Shown: one piece after another, positions 45,892 to 55,513 of the stretch
Position numbering within the stretch: the first letter of the stretch is position 1
How the letters are laid out: every line of letters begins with the position of its first letter
Origin: Thermincola carboxydiphila
GTDB lineage: Bacteria; Bacillota; Thermincolia; Thermincolales; UBA2595
Direction of reading: 5' to 3'
Assembly (NCBI GenBank): GCA_016841325.1
Contig: JAENZJ010000014.1
Location: forward strand, 1-64,000
DNA length: 64,000 nucleotides
The notes under the pieces: model-generated
The model's database searches: none
Told to the model about the DNA's origin: nothing
Seen by the model: the letters and a program-made list of their open reading frames with translations, nothing else
Program-made: the position numbers and the translations under genes

Positions 45892-47772
45892 ATGAAGATT
45901 AAAATTGGAACAAAGTTGCTTATGAGTTTTCTGGTTGTTTTAATATTTACTGCATTCATAGGCTTTTTCGGCTTATACCAGGCAGGGTTAATAAATGACA
46001 ATGCCAATGAAATAAGCCAAAACTGGATGAGAAAACAAAGATTGCTGGGGGAAATGAATGGGAAAAATGCGGATTACCGGATTTACGTGATTCAGTATGT
46101 TTTTGCAGCCCACCGGGGTGACCAGGCGGCAGTGGCAAATTATGAACAGAAAATCCAACCTGCTGCCAAAGCCTATGAGGATACCATGGCAGAAATTGAA
46201 GGATTAATAATTAGTGAGCAGGGTAAAAAAATGTATTCTGACGTTGAATTAACCTGGGCTGCTTTGAAGGAAGCGGACGGGAGGCTGATGGAGCTGGTAA
46301 AGGCCGGAAGAAATTTTGAGGCTTTGAACCTGCTTTTGGGTGAGTCCAGGGATAAATATGATGCTTCCAATAATACCCTTACGGAATTTATGGATTTCAA
46401 CAGGCTGGAGACCGACAAGGTAACAGGCGCCAACGAGGCAGCTTATAACTCCGGTCGTGCTATTAGTATTGTATTAATCATTGCAGCCCTGGTGATAGGT
46501 TTTAGCCTGGCCCTCTATATTGCCAGAGGTATTTCCAAACCTGCCGCTCTGGTGGCGGAGACAGCTTTAAGAGTAGCTGACGGTGACCTGACGGTAAGTG
46601 AATTAAAGGTATCTACCCGGGATGAAATCAGGGATATGGCCGAGGCCTTCAACAAAATGGTGACAAACCTCAAGAATATGATTCACCAAATAAATGCCAC
46701 CAGTCAGTCGGTGGCCGCTACCAGTGAAGAACTGTCCTCCAATTCTGAAGAAGCTACCAAAGCAACCCAGCAGGTAGCCCAAACCATCGGTCAGGTGGCC
46801 GAGGGTTCCGGTAACCAAGCACAGAGTGTAACTGAAATTGTCCAGGTGATGGATCAGATGGCTCAGTCTATTCAGCAGGTTGCAGCCGGGGCCGGTGAAC
46901 AGAGTAAAAACGTTATAAGCACTACAGATATGGTTAATGACATGGTCAACAAGGTAGATATTATGGCTGAAGGCATGGAAAAGGTTAAACAGGTATCGGA
47001 ACAAAACGGCGAGGTGGCCGAAAGTGGGGGCAAATCCGTAGAGAAAACAGTCAATGGCATGCTCAGGGTCAAAGATGCTGTTTTTGAAACAGCCCAAAGG
47101 ATTCAGGAACTGGGACTACAATCACAGAAGATTGGTGAGATCATCCAGGTAATTGATGATATTGCAGAGCAAACCAACCTTTTAGCTTTAAATGCCGCCA
47201 TAGAAGCAGCCAGGGCCGGTGAACACGGTAAAGGTTTTGCAGTTGTGGCCGATGAGGTGCGCAAACTGGCGGAAAGGTCAGGTAATGCCACCAAAGAAAT
47301 TGCAGAACTGATTACAGATATTCAACGCGGGACCGAGGTGGCTGTAGAATCAATGGGGATTGGAACAAAAGAAGTGGAAGAGGGAGTTGTTTTGGCTCAG
47401 GAAGCCGGACAATCCCTGAGAGAAATAGTAGCCGGCGTTAAAGGCGCCGGAGAAAGTGTCAGCCAAATTATGGAACTCATAAGTGATATTCTGGCCGGCA
47501 GCCAGGAAGTATCTAAAGCAGTGAACAATGTAGCGGCTATAACTGAAGAAAACACTGCCGCAGCTGAAGAAATGTCTGCTTCTGCACAGCAGGTAAATTC
47601 TTCAATGCAGAATGTGGCTTCAGTATCAGAGGAAAATGCCTCTGCTGCTGAAGAGGTATCAGCATCTACCGAGCAACTTACTGCCTCTATTGAAGAAATC
47701 TCTGCGTCTTCGGAACAGCTGTCCAGAATGGCTCAGGAACTGCAGGACATGGTGGCTCAGTTCCGGGTATAA
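45892..47772 (+). CDS. Methyl-accepting chemotaxis protein, copy 2
   Basis: 626 residues, the same length and layout as the copy at 42988: helix, four-helix-bundle sensor, helix, HAMP, signalling hairpin. The sensor has many substitutions (for example [18 protein letters not shown] for [18 protein letters not shown]), but the cytoplasmic half is nearly the same, even at DNA level. This points to a tandem duplication followed by gene conversion of the signalling part. GGAGGGG precedes ATG 45892. It is a single-gene unit with its own terminator. Confidence 0.93.
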   Translation: MKIKIGTKLLMSFLVVLIFTAFIGFFGLYQAGLINDNANEISQNWMRKQRLLGEMNGKNADYRIYVIQYVFAAHRGDQAAVANYEQKIQPAAKAYEDTMAEIEGLIISEQGKKMYSDVELTWAALKEADGRLMELVKAGRNFEALNLLLGESRDKYDASNNTLTEFMDFNRLETDKVTGANEAAYNSGRAISIVLIIAALVIGFSLALYIARGISKPAALVAETALRVADGDLTVSELKVSTRDEIRDMAEAFNKMVTNLKNMIHQINATSQSVAATSEELSSNSEEATKATQQVAQTIGQVAEGSGNQAQSVTEIVQVMDQMAQSIQQVAAGAGEQSKNVISTTDMVNDMVNKVDIMAEGMEKVKQVSEQNGEVAESGGKSVEKTVNGMLRVKDAVFETAQRIQELGLQSQKIGEIIQVIDDIAEQTNLLALNAAIEAARAGEHGKGFAVVADEVRKLAERSGNATKEIAELITDIQRGTEVAVESMGIGTKEVEEGVVLAQEAGQSLREIVAGVKGAGESVSQIMELISDILAGSQEVSKAVNNVAAITEENTAAAEEMSASAQQVNSSMQNVASVSEENASAAEEVSASTEQLTASIEEISASSEQLSRMAQELQDMVAQFRV

Positions 47773-47813
47773 GGGGTCTATTTCTTTACATTATAATACG
47801 TTTTGAGGTCAAA

Positions 47814-47855
47814 GCTCTCTACCCAGGTGTTGCCGGTAGGGAGCCGCTTTTTTTA
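47814..47855 (+). terminator. Intrinsic terminator of receptor copy 2
   Basis: GCTCTCTACC (47814-47823) pairs with GGTAGGGAGC (47835-47844) with one wobble; a T-run follows after CGC. Confidence 0.85.
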
Positions 47856-47901
47856 TAGATTTTAGGCTAAAGACCATAATATAACAAATTATAGTATTAT
47901 A

Positions 47902-47930
47902 GGAGGAAATGGTCGAAATATGTCGAATCA
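47902..47930 (+). promoter_or_regulatory. Sigma-H-like promoter before a decayed GGDEF gene
   Basis: GGAGGAAAT (47902-47910), 11 nt, then GTCGAATCA (47922-47930). It now leads only into the GGDEF remnant. Confidence 0.6.
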
Positions 47931-48000
47931 ATAGCAGGAAAAAGCGTGTTAGAAATTTTTAAAATATTAATCGTACGTATTTTGAAGAAGAACTGAATCG

Positions 48001-48132
48001 TCTGCAAGGTGGGGGTTTGCTGTCGGCAGTACGATAGATAATGATATTCACAAGATATTTGAAGAAGCTGATAATAATATGTACAGGGAAAAACTACGCC
48101 ACAGTAAAAGTACCTGCAGTGCGCTTTTTTAA
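48001..48132 (+). pseudogene. Remnant of a GGDEF (diguanylate cyclase) gene
   Basis: The frame reads GFAVGSTIDNDIHKIFEEAD followed by NNMYREKLRHSKS and a stop at 48130-48132. This is the exact C-terminal end of a GGDEF domain (the G-x-A-x-G strand, then EAD-x-x-MY-x-K). No catalytic part remains, and stops lie upstream in frame. About 60 bases earlier, another frame reads FKILIV, like the start of a response regulator, so an internal deletion may have joined the two ends. It would have been the gene driven by the promoter at 47902. Confidence 0.7.
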
Positions 48133-48150
48133 GCTTTTTCCCTTAATTAA

Positions 48151-48179
48151 GCAGGAATAGGAAATATTACGTAGAATTG
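48151..48179 (+). promoter_or_regulatory. Sigma-H-like promoter for DUF2294 genes
   Basis: GCAGGAATA (48151-48159), 11 nt, then GTAGAATTG (48171-48179), about 80 bases before the next start codon. Confidence 0.62.
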
Positions 48180-48260
48180 TAGTTTTAAGCAATGTAGTAG
48201 ATTTACCCGGAAATTAGGGTGAACAGCTGTAACTGCTATAGAAAAGAAAGGGAGCTTGCC

Positions 48261-48596
48261 TTGTCAAACTTTACTGAATGCCAGATTACGGCACTTTCCC
48301 GTGAAATGGCTAAGATCCACAAAAAAATATTCGGTAAGGGTCCTGGTGAAGTGAATGTGGCTTTAAGACCTTCTTTTGCTGTTGTGAGGGCGGAGGGTGT
48401 GTTAACAGATCTGGAAAGAAATCTTTTAGAAACCCAAAACGGTAACAACAGGGTTACAGAGGTCAGGAATGTGCTGATTGAAAAATATAAGCCGGAGATA
48501 CTCAAAGAAATTAGTAACTCTTTGGGGGTTGATTTCTCTGAAATAACGGCAGAGATGTTTATAACTACCGATGACTTAATTATGATCTTATATTAA
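48261..48596 (+). CDS. DUF2294 (MpsC-like) protein 2
   Basis: About 111 residues: REMAKIHKKIFGKGPGEVNVAL, FAVVRAEGVLTDLERNLL, and a closing LIMILY strand, the DUF2294 pattern. TTG 48261 is preceded by AAAGGGAG at 8 bases; the frame is open from 48219. It is followed 47 bases on by a third member. The two form a unit behind a sigma-H-like promoter. Exact function unknown. Confidence 0.8.
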   Translation: MSNFTECQITALSREMAKIHKKIFGKGPGEVNVALRPSFAVVRAEGVLTDLERNLLETQNGNNRVTEVRNVLIEKYKPEILKEISNSLGVDFSEITAEMFITTDDLIMILY

Positions 48597-48643
48597 ACCG
48601 GTTATGTTGTTTTGAAGGAAATAGCAAAAGGAGACCGATTATA

Positions 48644-48997
48644 ATGTTATCTTATGAAGAAGCAATAAATGATTGTACCCTGGAGCAGGACCTTGCCCGA
48701 TGGTTCGCCAGGGCTCATAAAGACTTGTTTGGTAATGGACCACAAGTGGTTAATGCAGCTGTAATGGGTTCGTACTTCATGATTGTGGCCGATAAGGTGC
48801 TCAATAAGTTTGAAAAATCCCTGACAAGTATTCCTGAGGGGCCTTACAGGGTGCGATATACAAGAAATCTTCTTTTTGAGGAAGTCAAGAGAGATTTCAG
48901 GGACAGTTTTTGTCAGGTTTTCAAATTAAAAGTGAGAGACATCAGGTACTCCCTTGATGTGGAAAGGGATAAATCCTTTTTTATAGTTTTAACGTAA
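48644..48997 (+). CDS. DUF2294 (MpsC-like) protein 3
   Basis: 117 residues. The family pattern is weaker but visible: WFARAHKDLFGNGPQVVNAAVMGSYFMIVADKVLNKFEKSL, then FFIVLT at the end. AAAAGGAG precedes ATG 48644. The GKGP motif is changed to GNGP. Differences among the three copies suggest separate partners rather than recent duplication. Confidence 0.75.
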   Translation: MLSYEEAINDCTLEQDLARWFARAHKDLFGNGPQVVNAAVMGSYFMIVADKVLNKFEKSLTSIPEGPYRVRYTRNLLFEEVKRDFRDSFCQVFKLKVRDIRYSLDVERDKSFFIVLT

Positions 48998-49004
48998 AAA
49001 GTAC

Positions 49005-49140
49005 GTCCCCCCGGAGGGGACTTTATCAATATTTAGGAAATTATACTTTGAGGTAAAATTGTGGATAACCTCAAAGTATAATTTCCGGATATCAACAAAA
49101 GTTTCCTTAAAGTTTCGATAGAAACTTTTGTTCTTTTTCT
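49005..49140 (+). terminator. Two successive long hairpins after the DUF2294 pair
   Basis: A short GTCCCC/GGGGAC hairpin is followed by a perfect 19-bp stem (49036-49054 with 49068-49086). A perfect 12-bp stem comes next (49094-49105 with 49121-49132) and ends in CTTTTTCT. The last is a normal terminator; the 19-bp stem has no T-run and might have another role. Confidence 0.65.
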
Positions 49141-49181
49141 GCACCGGATTAGAAATTTGTGTTAATACTACAATTGTAAAA

Positions 49182-49210
49182 AGAGGAAATTAGAGACAAA
49201 TATTGAAGAA
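49182..49210 (+). promoter_or_regulatory. Weaker sigma-H-like promoter for the receiver gene
   Basis: AGAGGAAAT (49182-49190), 11 nt, then ATTGAAGAA (49202-49210); the -10 box reads GAAG rather than GAAT. Confidence 0.4.
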
Positions 49211-49295
49211 GAACTACAACATGTCTGGTATCATGGACATTGTAATTTGGAAGTTATTTCCTCTCATTTGAGATGTAAGAACAGGAGGTATTTGC

Positions 49296-49697
49296 ATTAA
49301 AACTCTGATTGTTGAAGATGATCTTGTAAGCAGGGAATTTTTACTTTCACTTTTAATTCCATGGGGAGTCGTTAATGTGGCTGTAAATGGGCTGGAAGCC
49401 ATGGCAGCAGTGGAAAAAGCGTGGCAGGGTAATGATTCTTATGACCTCATCTGCCTTGATATCATGCTTCCGGAAATGGATGGTTTTCAGGTGCTCAAAA
49501 ACATCCGCCACATTGAAGCGCAAAGGTCCGCGGGGGAGTCAGATCAGGTTAAAATTATAATGACTAGCGCTCTAAATGACCCCAGGCTTATAGAACGGGC
49601 TTATGGGGAGAGATGTGAAGCATATCTGGTTAAACCTATTCGTAAAGAGCATTTAACCGATATTATAAGACAGTTGGGTCTGTTAGATAGTAAGTAA
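49296..49697 (+). CDS. Single-domain response regulator with an apparent ATT start codon
   Basis: About 133 residues of one receiver domain: acid pocket VEDD, LICLDIMLPEMDG, MTSAL, and LVKPIRK. It is a close paralogue of the protein at 57226. The conserved start of the fold (KTLIVEDDLVSR) has no ATG, GTG or TTG before it in frame. AGGAGGT at 49283-49289 lies 6 bases before an ATT that aligns with the ATG of the paralogue. Initiation at ATT, or less likely CTG 49305, is inferred. The first in-frame GTG, at 49377, would remove the acid pocket. Confidence 0.75.
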   Translation: MKTLIVEDDLVSREFLLSLLIPWGVVNVAVNGLEAMAAVEKAWQGNDSYDLICLDIMLPEMDGFQVLKNIRHIEAQRSAGESDQVKIIMTSALNDPRLIERAYGERCEAYLVKPIRKEHLTDIIRQLGLLDSK

Positions 49698-49724
49698 TTT
49701 AAATTATAGAAATTGTGATTAACA

Positions 49725-49753
49725 GCAGGAAATTACGGAAATATGTCGAATTA
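49725..49753 (+). promoter_or_regulatory. Sigma-H-like promoter for the GGDEF-EAL gene
   Basis: GCAGGAAAT (49725-49733), 11 nt, then GTCGAATTA (49745-49753). The transcript would start near 49760 and include the hairpin leader at 49812-49875. Confidence 0.62.
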
Positions 49754-49811
49754 AAACGAACAATGGAGGAGAAAATTATAGGGTTGAACAAGCATATTCG
49801 GGATGTCTTGT

Positions 49812-49875
49812 AAACCAAACCTTAGCTGGTGAAGCTGAAAAGCTGGACGGGCTTATGGTTTGGTTTTGCTTTTTT
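49812..49875 (+). promoter_or_regulatory. Hairpin leader with T-run (type shared with 57779-57849)
   Basis: AAACCAAACC (49812-49821) pairs with GGTTTGGTTT (49857-49866). Inside, AGCT-GAAA-AGCT forms a small hairpin followed by GGACGG. A run of six T follows at 49870-49875. It looks like an intrinsic terminator with a conserved insert, 30 bases before the GGDEF-EAL start. It does not fit the GEMM consensus as I know it. Confidence 0.6.
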
Positions 49876-49905
49876 ATTGACTGATTCTGTATGGGAGAGA
49901 TCGGT

Positions 49906-51603
49906 GTGGGTGGGAGCACAAAACTAAATGCTGTAAAAATGCTAAAGATTAATAAGTTAACTTCCTTAACATCCCTTAAGCAAGAGATGGGAGGGATAAT
50001 CATTATTGATCCCCAGGGGATAATTCTGAGTGTAAATGAGATATTCTGTGCAAAATCGGGATATCTTCCCGGGGAAATAATCGGGAGAAATCTCTGCCAG
50101 CTGGAAACCAAAGGATTTACGGGAATTTTTTTTAGAATACTCTTAAGGTATCTGCAGGAAACGGAACGGTGGCAGGGGGAAATTTGGATTCCCCATAAAA
50201 AAGGCAGTCTCTGCAGATATTGGGTGACTGTCTCAGCTCTGAAAGATGTTAAAGGAGAAACGATTCAGTTTACGGTCATATTAAAACAGAAGTCCGGGCA
50301 ACATTTTCCGGGAAGAAAATCTTCATCTGTTTCTAATTACGATTGCCTTACCGGGCTTCCAAATCGCCTGTTTTTTCATGAACATTTACAGGCTGTTCTG
50401 AAAACACGGAAGAACCCTGATATTGCCGTGCTCTTTCTGGATTTGGACAGATTAAAAACTATTAATGATACCCTTGGCTATGGCATTGGTGATTTAATTC
50501 TTCAGTTAGTGGCAAAGCGATTGGTCAGAAATGTTCCAGAGGGAAGTACGGTCGCTCGAATGGGCGGGGATGAGTTCATAATACTGCTGGAAAAGGTTGC
50601 CGGGACAACTGATGCTGTTAATGTGGCGCAAAAGCTTCTTAAGGAATTGGCAACACCCTTCAACAATAAGGGACAGGAATTATTCATCAGCGCCAGTATA
50701 GGGATAACCCTGTTCCCTACAGGAGGCAGCGACCCCGAAAATCTGATAAAAAATGCTGAAACTGCTATGGACCGGGTTAAGCAGCGGGGCCGCAACAGGT
50801 ACCAGGTATACATGCCTGCAATGAATGCTATGGCTCTGGAGAATCTTAAGCTGAGTACAGACCTTCGCAGAGCTTTGGAAAGAGATGAATTTTTGCTGCA
50901 CTATCAGCCTCAAATTGATATGGATACTGGATCCGTTATCGGAATAGAGACGTTGCTGCGCTGGCAGCACCCGGATCTGGGCCTGATATATCCTGATGGG
51001 TTCATCTCAATTGCTGAGGAAACCGGCTTAATTATTCCTATTGGTGAATGGGTTTTGCGGGCTGCGGTTTCACAGAATAAAGCCTGGCAGGACAGTGGTC
51101 TCCCCCGGGTGCCTATAGCTGTTAATATATCTGCCCGTCAGTTTCAGCAGCAAAATCTGCCAGGAACCATAGCCAGTATCCTGAAGGGTAATGGCCTCAG
51201 ACCGGAATGTCTGGAACTTGAGATCACGGAAACAGTTACTATGCAGGACACTGAATATACCATAGAAACTTTTAGGCGGCTTAAAGAAATGCGCATTCCG
51301 ATTTCCATCGATGATTTTGGTACAGGCTACTGTTCTCTTACGTATCTTCGCAAGTATCCCTTTAATAAGCTGAAAATAGATAAGACTTTTATTCGTGATA
51401 TTGATAATTCCCGGCATGAAAATGCTATTTTGAAGGCCATAATTGGCTTGGGCCATAGTCTGGATTTAAAAGTTATTGCCGAAGGTGTGGAGACTTCGGA
51501 ACAGATGGAATTATTGCACCGCTATGGGTGTAATGGGGTACAGGGTTACCTGTTTGGCAAACCAATGCCTGCGGAAGAGTTAGCCAGGATTTTGAAGAAT
51601 TAG
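49906..51603 (+). CDS. PAS-GGDEF-EAL cyclic di-GMP enzyme
   Basis: About 565 residues, soluble. PAS (about 20-125), GGDEF (about 145-305) with intact RMGGDEF, and EAL (about 320-560). The EAL signature is ETLLRW, but the catalytic Glu, IDDFGTGYCSL, KIDKTF and EGVET are kept. Both making and breaking c-di-GMP is possible; which dominates is unknown. GTG 49906 is 7 bases after GGGAGAG; ATG 49891 has no ribosome site. Expression passes a sigma-H-like promoter and a hairpin leader. Confidence 0.9.
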   Translation: MGGSTKLNAVKMLKINKLTSLTSLKQEMGGIIIIDPQGIILSVNEIFCAKSGYLPGEIIGRNLCQLETKGFTGIFFRILLRYLQETERWQGEIWIPHKKGSLCRYWVTVSALKDVKGETIQFTVILKQKSGQHFPGRKSSSVSNYDCLTGLPNRLFFHEHLQAVLKTRKNPDIAVLFLDLDRLKTINDTLGYGIGDLILQLVAKRLVRNVPEGSTVARMGGDEFIILLEKVAGTTDAVNVAQKLLKELATPFNNKGQELFISASIGITLFPTGGSDPENLIKNAETAMDRVKQRGRNRYQVYMPAMNAMALENLKLSTDLRRALERDEFLLHYQPQIDMDTGSVIGIETLLRWQHPDLGLIYPDGFISIAEETGLIIPIGEWVLRAAVSQNKAWQDSGLPRVPIAVNISARQFQQQNLPGTIASILKGNGLRPECLELEITETVTMQDTEYTIETFRRLKEMRIPISIDDFGTGYCSLTYLRKYPFNKLKIDKTFIRDIDNSRHENAILKAIIGLGHSLDLKVIAEGVETSEQMELLHRYGCNGVQGYLFGKPMPAEELARILKN

Positions 51604-51642
51604 CCTTTGAAAAAAACGGGAGTTTTATAGGAGGTTTACAGT

Positions 51643-54600
51643 TTGATAACTTGGTGGACCAAATTTAAAGACAGTGACAGTTATTCAGGCCTTAGGAGCA
51701 AGGCCTTGTCGCCTGTAGGAATAGCGCTTGTTTTATTGACCGCCATTTTTTTAACTGAATTAGGGGTCATGACACTTCTTAATATGACAGACATAGAGGG
51801 CGCTGCCAAGTATATATTGGATGCTGCTATTGTGGTTAGTGTATTGTCTCCGATAACCTACTTTTTAGTTGTACGTCCCCTGAAACGTGATTTAAGCAAT
51901 AAAACCGAGGTTCAGATAGCAATTGAAGAAGCCTACAAGGAACTTGACCAGATATTCCAGAATGCTGTTGACCCTGTTAGTATAGTTGACTTAGACTACA
52001 ATGTCATCCGTGTTAACCGGAGGTTTATTGAGCTTACCGGTTTGACCGCTGATAGTGTAAAGGACCGCAAGTGCTATGAAGTTTTCCGCGGGTATGCTTG
52101 CCATACCCCGGAATGTTCCCTGGCGAAAATTGTCGGGGGTGAGAGTGTTGTGGAATATGATGTGGAGAAATTCCGTACCGATGGTTCCGCCGTACCTTGT
52201 ATAGTCACAGCTACACCTTTTCGGTCACCTGATGGTCAGTTAGTGGGGATTGTAGAAAAATTTAAGGATATTACGGACCGCAAACAGGCGGAAGAGTTTT
52301 GGCTAAGATATCTCGACCTTTTCAGGAATGCCAGGGATATTATACTGTTTGTGCGACTGGACGGAAGTATCGCAGATGCCAATGAAGCTGCCGTAAAAAC
52401 ATATGGATACACTTATGAAGAGTTATTATCACTTACTATACTGGACCTGAGAGCGCCGGAAAACAGGCATATGACTAATGGACAGATAGAACTGGCACAC
52501 AGGGAAGGAATTTTATTTGAAACAGTTCACATACGTAAAGATGGCTCCAGAATCCCTGTGGAAGTGAATTCACAGGCTACAGTTTTTGGGAAGGAACAGG
52601 TACTTCTAAGCATTATCCGGGATATCAGTGAGAGGAAACAAAGCCAACAGGCCCTTAAGGAGCAGAAAGAATTGACTGAAAACCTCATCATGAATTGCAG
52701 TGTCCCTACTTATGTTATTGACGCGGATCATAAGGTGATTTTTTGGAACAAGGCTATTGAAACCCTAAGTGGTCTGGAAGCATCCCGGGTATTGGGGACT
52801 AAAGGCCATTGGAAGGGATTCTACCTGCATGAACGTCCCTGCCTGGCCGATATTGCAATTGACGGTAATACTGATATACTTGATGATTACTATGTCAGTT
52901 CTGCAGCCTGTAACCTGATTAATGGTGAATTATTGGCTGAGGGGTGGTTTGAAATCCCCGGGAGTGGGAAGAGATATTTGCTTCTGAATACGGCGCCGAT
53001 ACATAACAAAGATGGTCATGTTGTGGCCGCAATCGAAACCTTACTGGATATTACTGACCGCAAACTAGCAGAAGAGCGGGAGCAGCAAAACAGGGAAACA
53101 CTGAATGTTATATTTGAAGCTGCACCTATTGGGATGTTACTCGTTAAAGAAAACTACGAAGTTGTACGGGTGAACCGTGCAGCTGCTGAACTTATGTCCC
53201 GGCCAGTCAAAGAAATGGTTGGCAGAGTTGTGGGTAAATCCCTGGGGTGTATTAATGCGTGTACCCTGCCGGATGGCTGCGGTACAGGTCCGATGTGCCC
53301 GCAATGTCCTTTGCGGATGGCAGTTACCGATACTATGTTAAATGGTAAAGTCACGTCAAATCTGGAATTTCAGCTCACCCTTTTATTGGGAGGGAAATTT
53401 ACCGACCTGTGGCTGCTGGTAAATTGTGTGCATACAAAATTGGAAATGCAGAATTATGTCCTCCTTACCATTGATGACATTACCAACCGAAAACTGGCTG
53501 AAAAGGAACTGGAAAAGGCCAAAAATGCTGCTGAAGTGGCTAATTTAGCCAAGAGTGAATTCCTGGCCAACATGAGCCATGAAATAAGAACCCCTATGAA
53601 CGGAATTATCGGCCTGACAGACCTTTTGCTTGGAACTCCCCTGTCGGCTGAGCAGAGAGACTATTTGGAAATGGTTAAGGCCTCCGGAGATTCTCTGCTC
53701 CGGATTATAAATGATATTCTGGATTTTTCCAAGATTGAAGCCGGTAAACTGGAATTAAATGAAATAAAATTTGACTTAACAGATACTGTAGAAGATACTG
53801 TGTCGGGTTTTGCCATACGTGCTCACGAAAAGATGTTGGAACTTAACTGTGATATTCAACCGGGGATTGACACTGTTTTCGGTGACCCGGGGCGCCTGCG
53901 GCAGGTATTAATTAACTTTATCGGAAATGCGGTTAAGTTTACCCGGCAGGGTGAAGTTAATGTCTCAGTTGTGGTGGAAGACGAGGGAGCTGACAACTAT
54001 AGGATAGGTTTTATGGTCAAAGATACAGGTATTGGGATTCCTGAAGACAAGATGGACAGACTTTTTAAGAGTTTTTCCCAGGTAGATAGTTCCCCAACCA
54101 GGAATTATGGCGGTACCGGACTGGGTCTGGCTATATCAAAACAACTGGTAGAGATGATGGGAGGCAGCATCGAAGTTAACAGTAAAGAAGGTCAGGGGAG
54201 TACTTTTAAGGCTATCATCCCATTCCGTAAGGCAGAGCCTGCCAAGCCTGTCGAAAGGGAGTGCCGGACAGCCCAAATTCATAATGGTGTCAAAGTATTG
54301 GTGGTTGATGATAATGTAACCAACAGGGTCATACTGAGCAAGGTGCTCACCCGTTGGAGTATGAAAGTTCAGACTGCCGAAAGCGGTGAACTGTGCCTGG
54401 CTGCCCTTAGGCAGGCGTTAGAAGACCATGTACCCTTTGATCTGGTCCTTCTCGATTCAAAAATGCCCGGAATGGACGGCTTCTCCACTGCCGGTATAAT
54501 CCGAAAAGATCCTTTTCTGCAGGGTACGGCAGTAATGATGCTGACTTCCAGTGACCTTAAGGGCGATGTGGAGCGCTGCCTTTGTCTGGGGATATCCCGT

Positions 54601-55512
54601 TATCTGGTTAAACCGGTTAAACAGAAGGAATTATTTGAGGCAATTTTATTTTCCCTCGGCCGAAATAACAAGGTGTTGCCCGGAAATGCAGAGTCTATGG
54701 CCGGGAATGCAGAATCTTTGACCTCTCGATCAGGAGCCGGCGGCAATACAGGGGATGCCGGTACGTCCATTCCTGTTTTAAAGATTCTGCTGGCAGAAGA
54801 TAATTTGGTTAATCAAAAGCTCGCAGAAGCGCTGTTAAAGAAAAGGGGTCATCAGGTCGTTGTTGCCGAAAACGGTAAACGTGCCGTAACGCTCTTTGAG
54901 AAGGAACATTTTAATATAATTTTCATGGATGTTCAGATGCCTGAAATGGATGGATTTGAGGCCACGAAAATCATAAGGGGTATGGGAGGAACAAAGGCTG
55001 CTGTGCCCATAATTGCCATGACCGCTTACGCACTTAAAGGAGACCGGGAAAAATGCCTTGCAGCCGGGATGAATGATTATATTTCAAAGCCGGTCAGTGC
55101 TGATGAGCTTTACCGGTTGTTAGGGCGGTGGGCAGGAAGCCAAAGTAGTGCGATTAATTCAGGGCAAATTCATACCGATATATCGTCCCTGCTTAATTCA
55201 ATAGAAGGAGACAGGGAATTACTGGTTGATTTAGTGAATCACTTCTTCAGTGACTATCCGGTTAAAATGAATGAAATCAGACAAGCCATTCAGGATAATG
55301 ATCCATCCCGGGTGGAACGCGCGGCCCATAGTTTAAAAGGAACTGCAGCCAACTTCGGGGCAGCCGAATCTTACCGCCTTGCCCATGAAATTGAAAAAAG
55401 GGGCAGAGAACAAGACCTGAAGGGAGCGCCTGAACTATATAGCAGATTGGAACGCGAGATGCTTGAAGTCCGGGAGGAGCTGGCAGGTGTGGCTGGGTTG
55501 AGGAGTGGATGA
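51643..55512 (+). CDS. Hybrid histidine kinase with four PAS, two receivers and HPt
   Basis: 1289 residues. Two membrane helices (about 26-48 and 58-80), four PAS domains (about 100-620), HisKA ([10 protein letters not shown]), ATPase ([26 protein letters not shown]), two receivers ([11 protein letters not shown] and [11 protein letters not shown], both with Asp), and a C-terminal HPt ([13 protein letters not shown]). The first and fourth PAS domains hold cysteine clusters ([26 protein letters not shown]) that may bind a cofactor. This is a full phosphorelay in one protein. TTG 51643 follows AGGAGGT. Operon with the next kinase and receiver. Confidence 0.93.
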   Translation: MITWWTKFKDSDSYSGLRSKALSPVGIALVLLTAIFLTELGVMTLLNMTDIEGAAKYILDAAIVVSVLSPITYFLVVRPLKRDLSNKTEVQIAIEEAYKELDQIFQNAVDPVSIVDLDYNVIRVNRRFIELTGLTADSVKDRKCYEVFRGYACHTPECSLAKIVGGESVVEYDVEKFRTDGSAVPCIVTATPFRSPDGQLVGIVEKFKDITDRKQAEEFWLRYLDLFRNARDIILFVRLDGSIADANEAAVKTYGYTYEELLSLTILDLRAPENRHMTNGQIELAHREGILFETVHIRKDGSRIPVEVNSQATVFGKEQVLLSIIRDISERKQSQQALKEQKELTENLIMNCSVPTYVIDADHKVIFWNKAIETLSGLEASRVLGTKGHWKGFYLHERPCLADIAIDGNTDILDDYYVSSAACNLINGELLAEGWFEIPGSGKRYLLLNTAPIHNKDGHVVAAIETLLDITDRKLAEEREQQNRETLNVIFEAAPIGMLLVKENYEVVRVNRAAAELMSRPVKEMVGRVVGKSLGCINACTLPDGCGTGPMCPQCPLRMAVTDTMLNGKVTSNLEFQLTLLLGGKFTDLWLLVNCVHTKLEMQNYVLLTIDDITNRKLAEKELEKAKNAAEVANLAKSEFLANMSHEIRTPMNGIIGLTDLLLGTPLSAEQRDYLEMVKASGDSLLRIINDILDFSKIEAGKLELNEIKFDLTDTVEDTVSGFAIRAHEKMLELNCDIQPGIDTVFGDPGRLRQVLINFIGNAVKFTRQGEVNVSVVVEDEGADNYRIGFMVKDTGIGIPEDKMDRLFKSFSQVDSSPTRNYGGTGLGLAISKQLVEMMGGSIEVNSKEGQGSTFKAIIPFRKAEPAKPVERECRTAQIHNGVKVLVVDDNVTNRVILSKVLTRWSMKVQTAESGELCLAALRQALEDHVPFDLVLLDSKMPGMDGFSTAGIIRKDPFLQGTAVMMLTSSDLKGDVERCLCLGISRYLVKPVKQKELFEAILFSLGRNNKVLPGNAESMAGNAESLTSRSGAGGNTGDAGTSIPVLKILLAEDNLVNQKLAEALLKKRGHQVVVAENGKRAVTLFEKEHFNIIFMDVQMPEMDGFEATKIIRGMGGTKAAVPIIAMTAYALKGDREKCLAAGMNDYISKPVSADELYRLLGRWAGSQSSAINSGQIHTDISSLLNSIEGDRELLVDLVNHFFSDYPVKMNEIRQAIQDNDPSRVERAAHSLKGTAANFGAAESYRLAHEIEKRGREQDLKGAPELYSRLEREMLEVREELAGVAGLRSG

Positions 55513-55513
55513 A

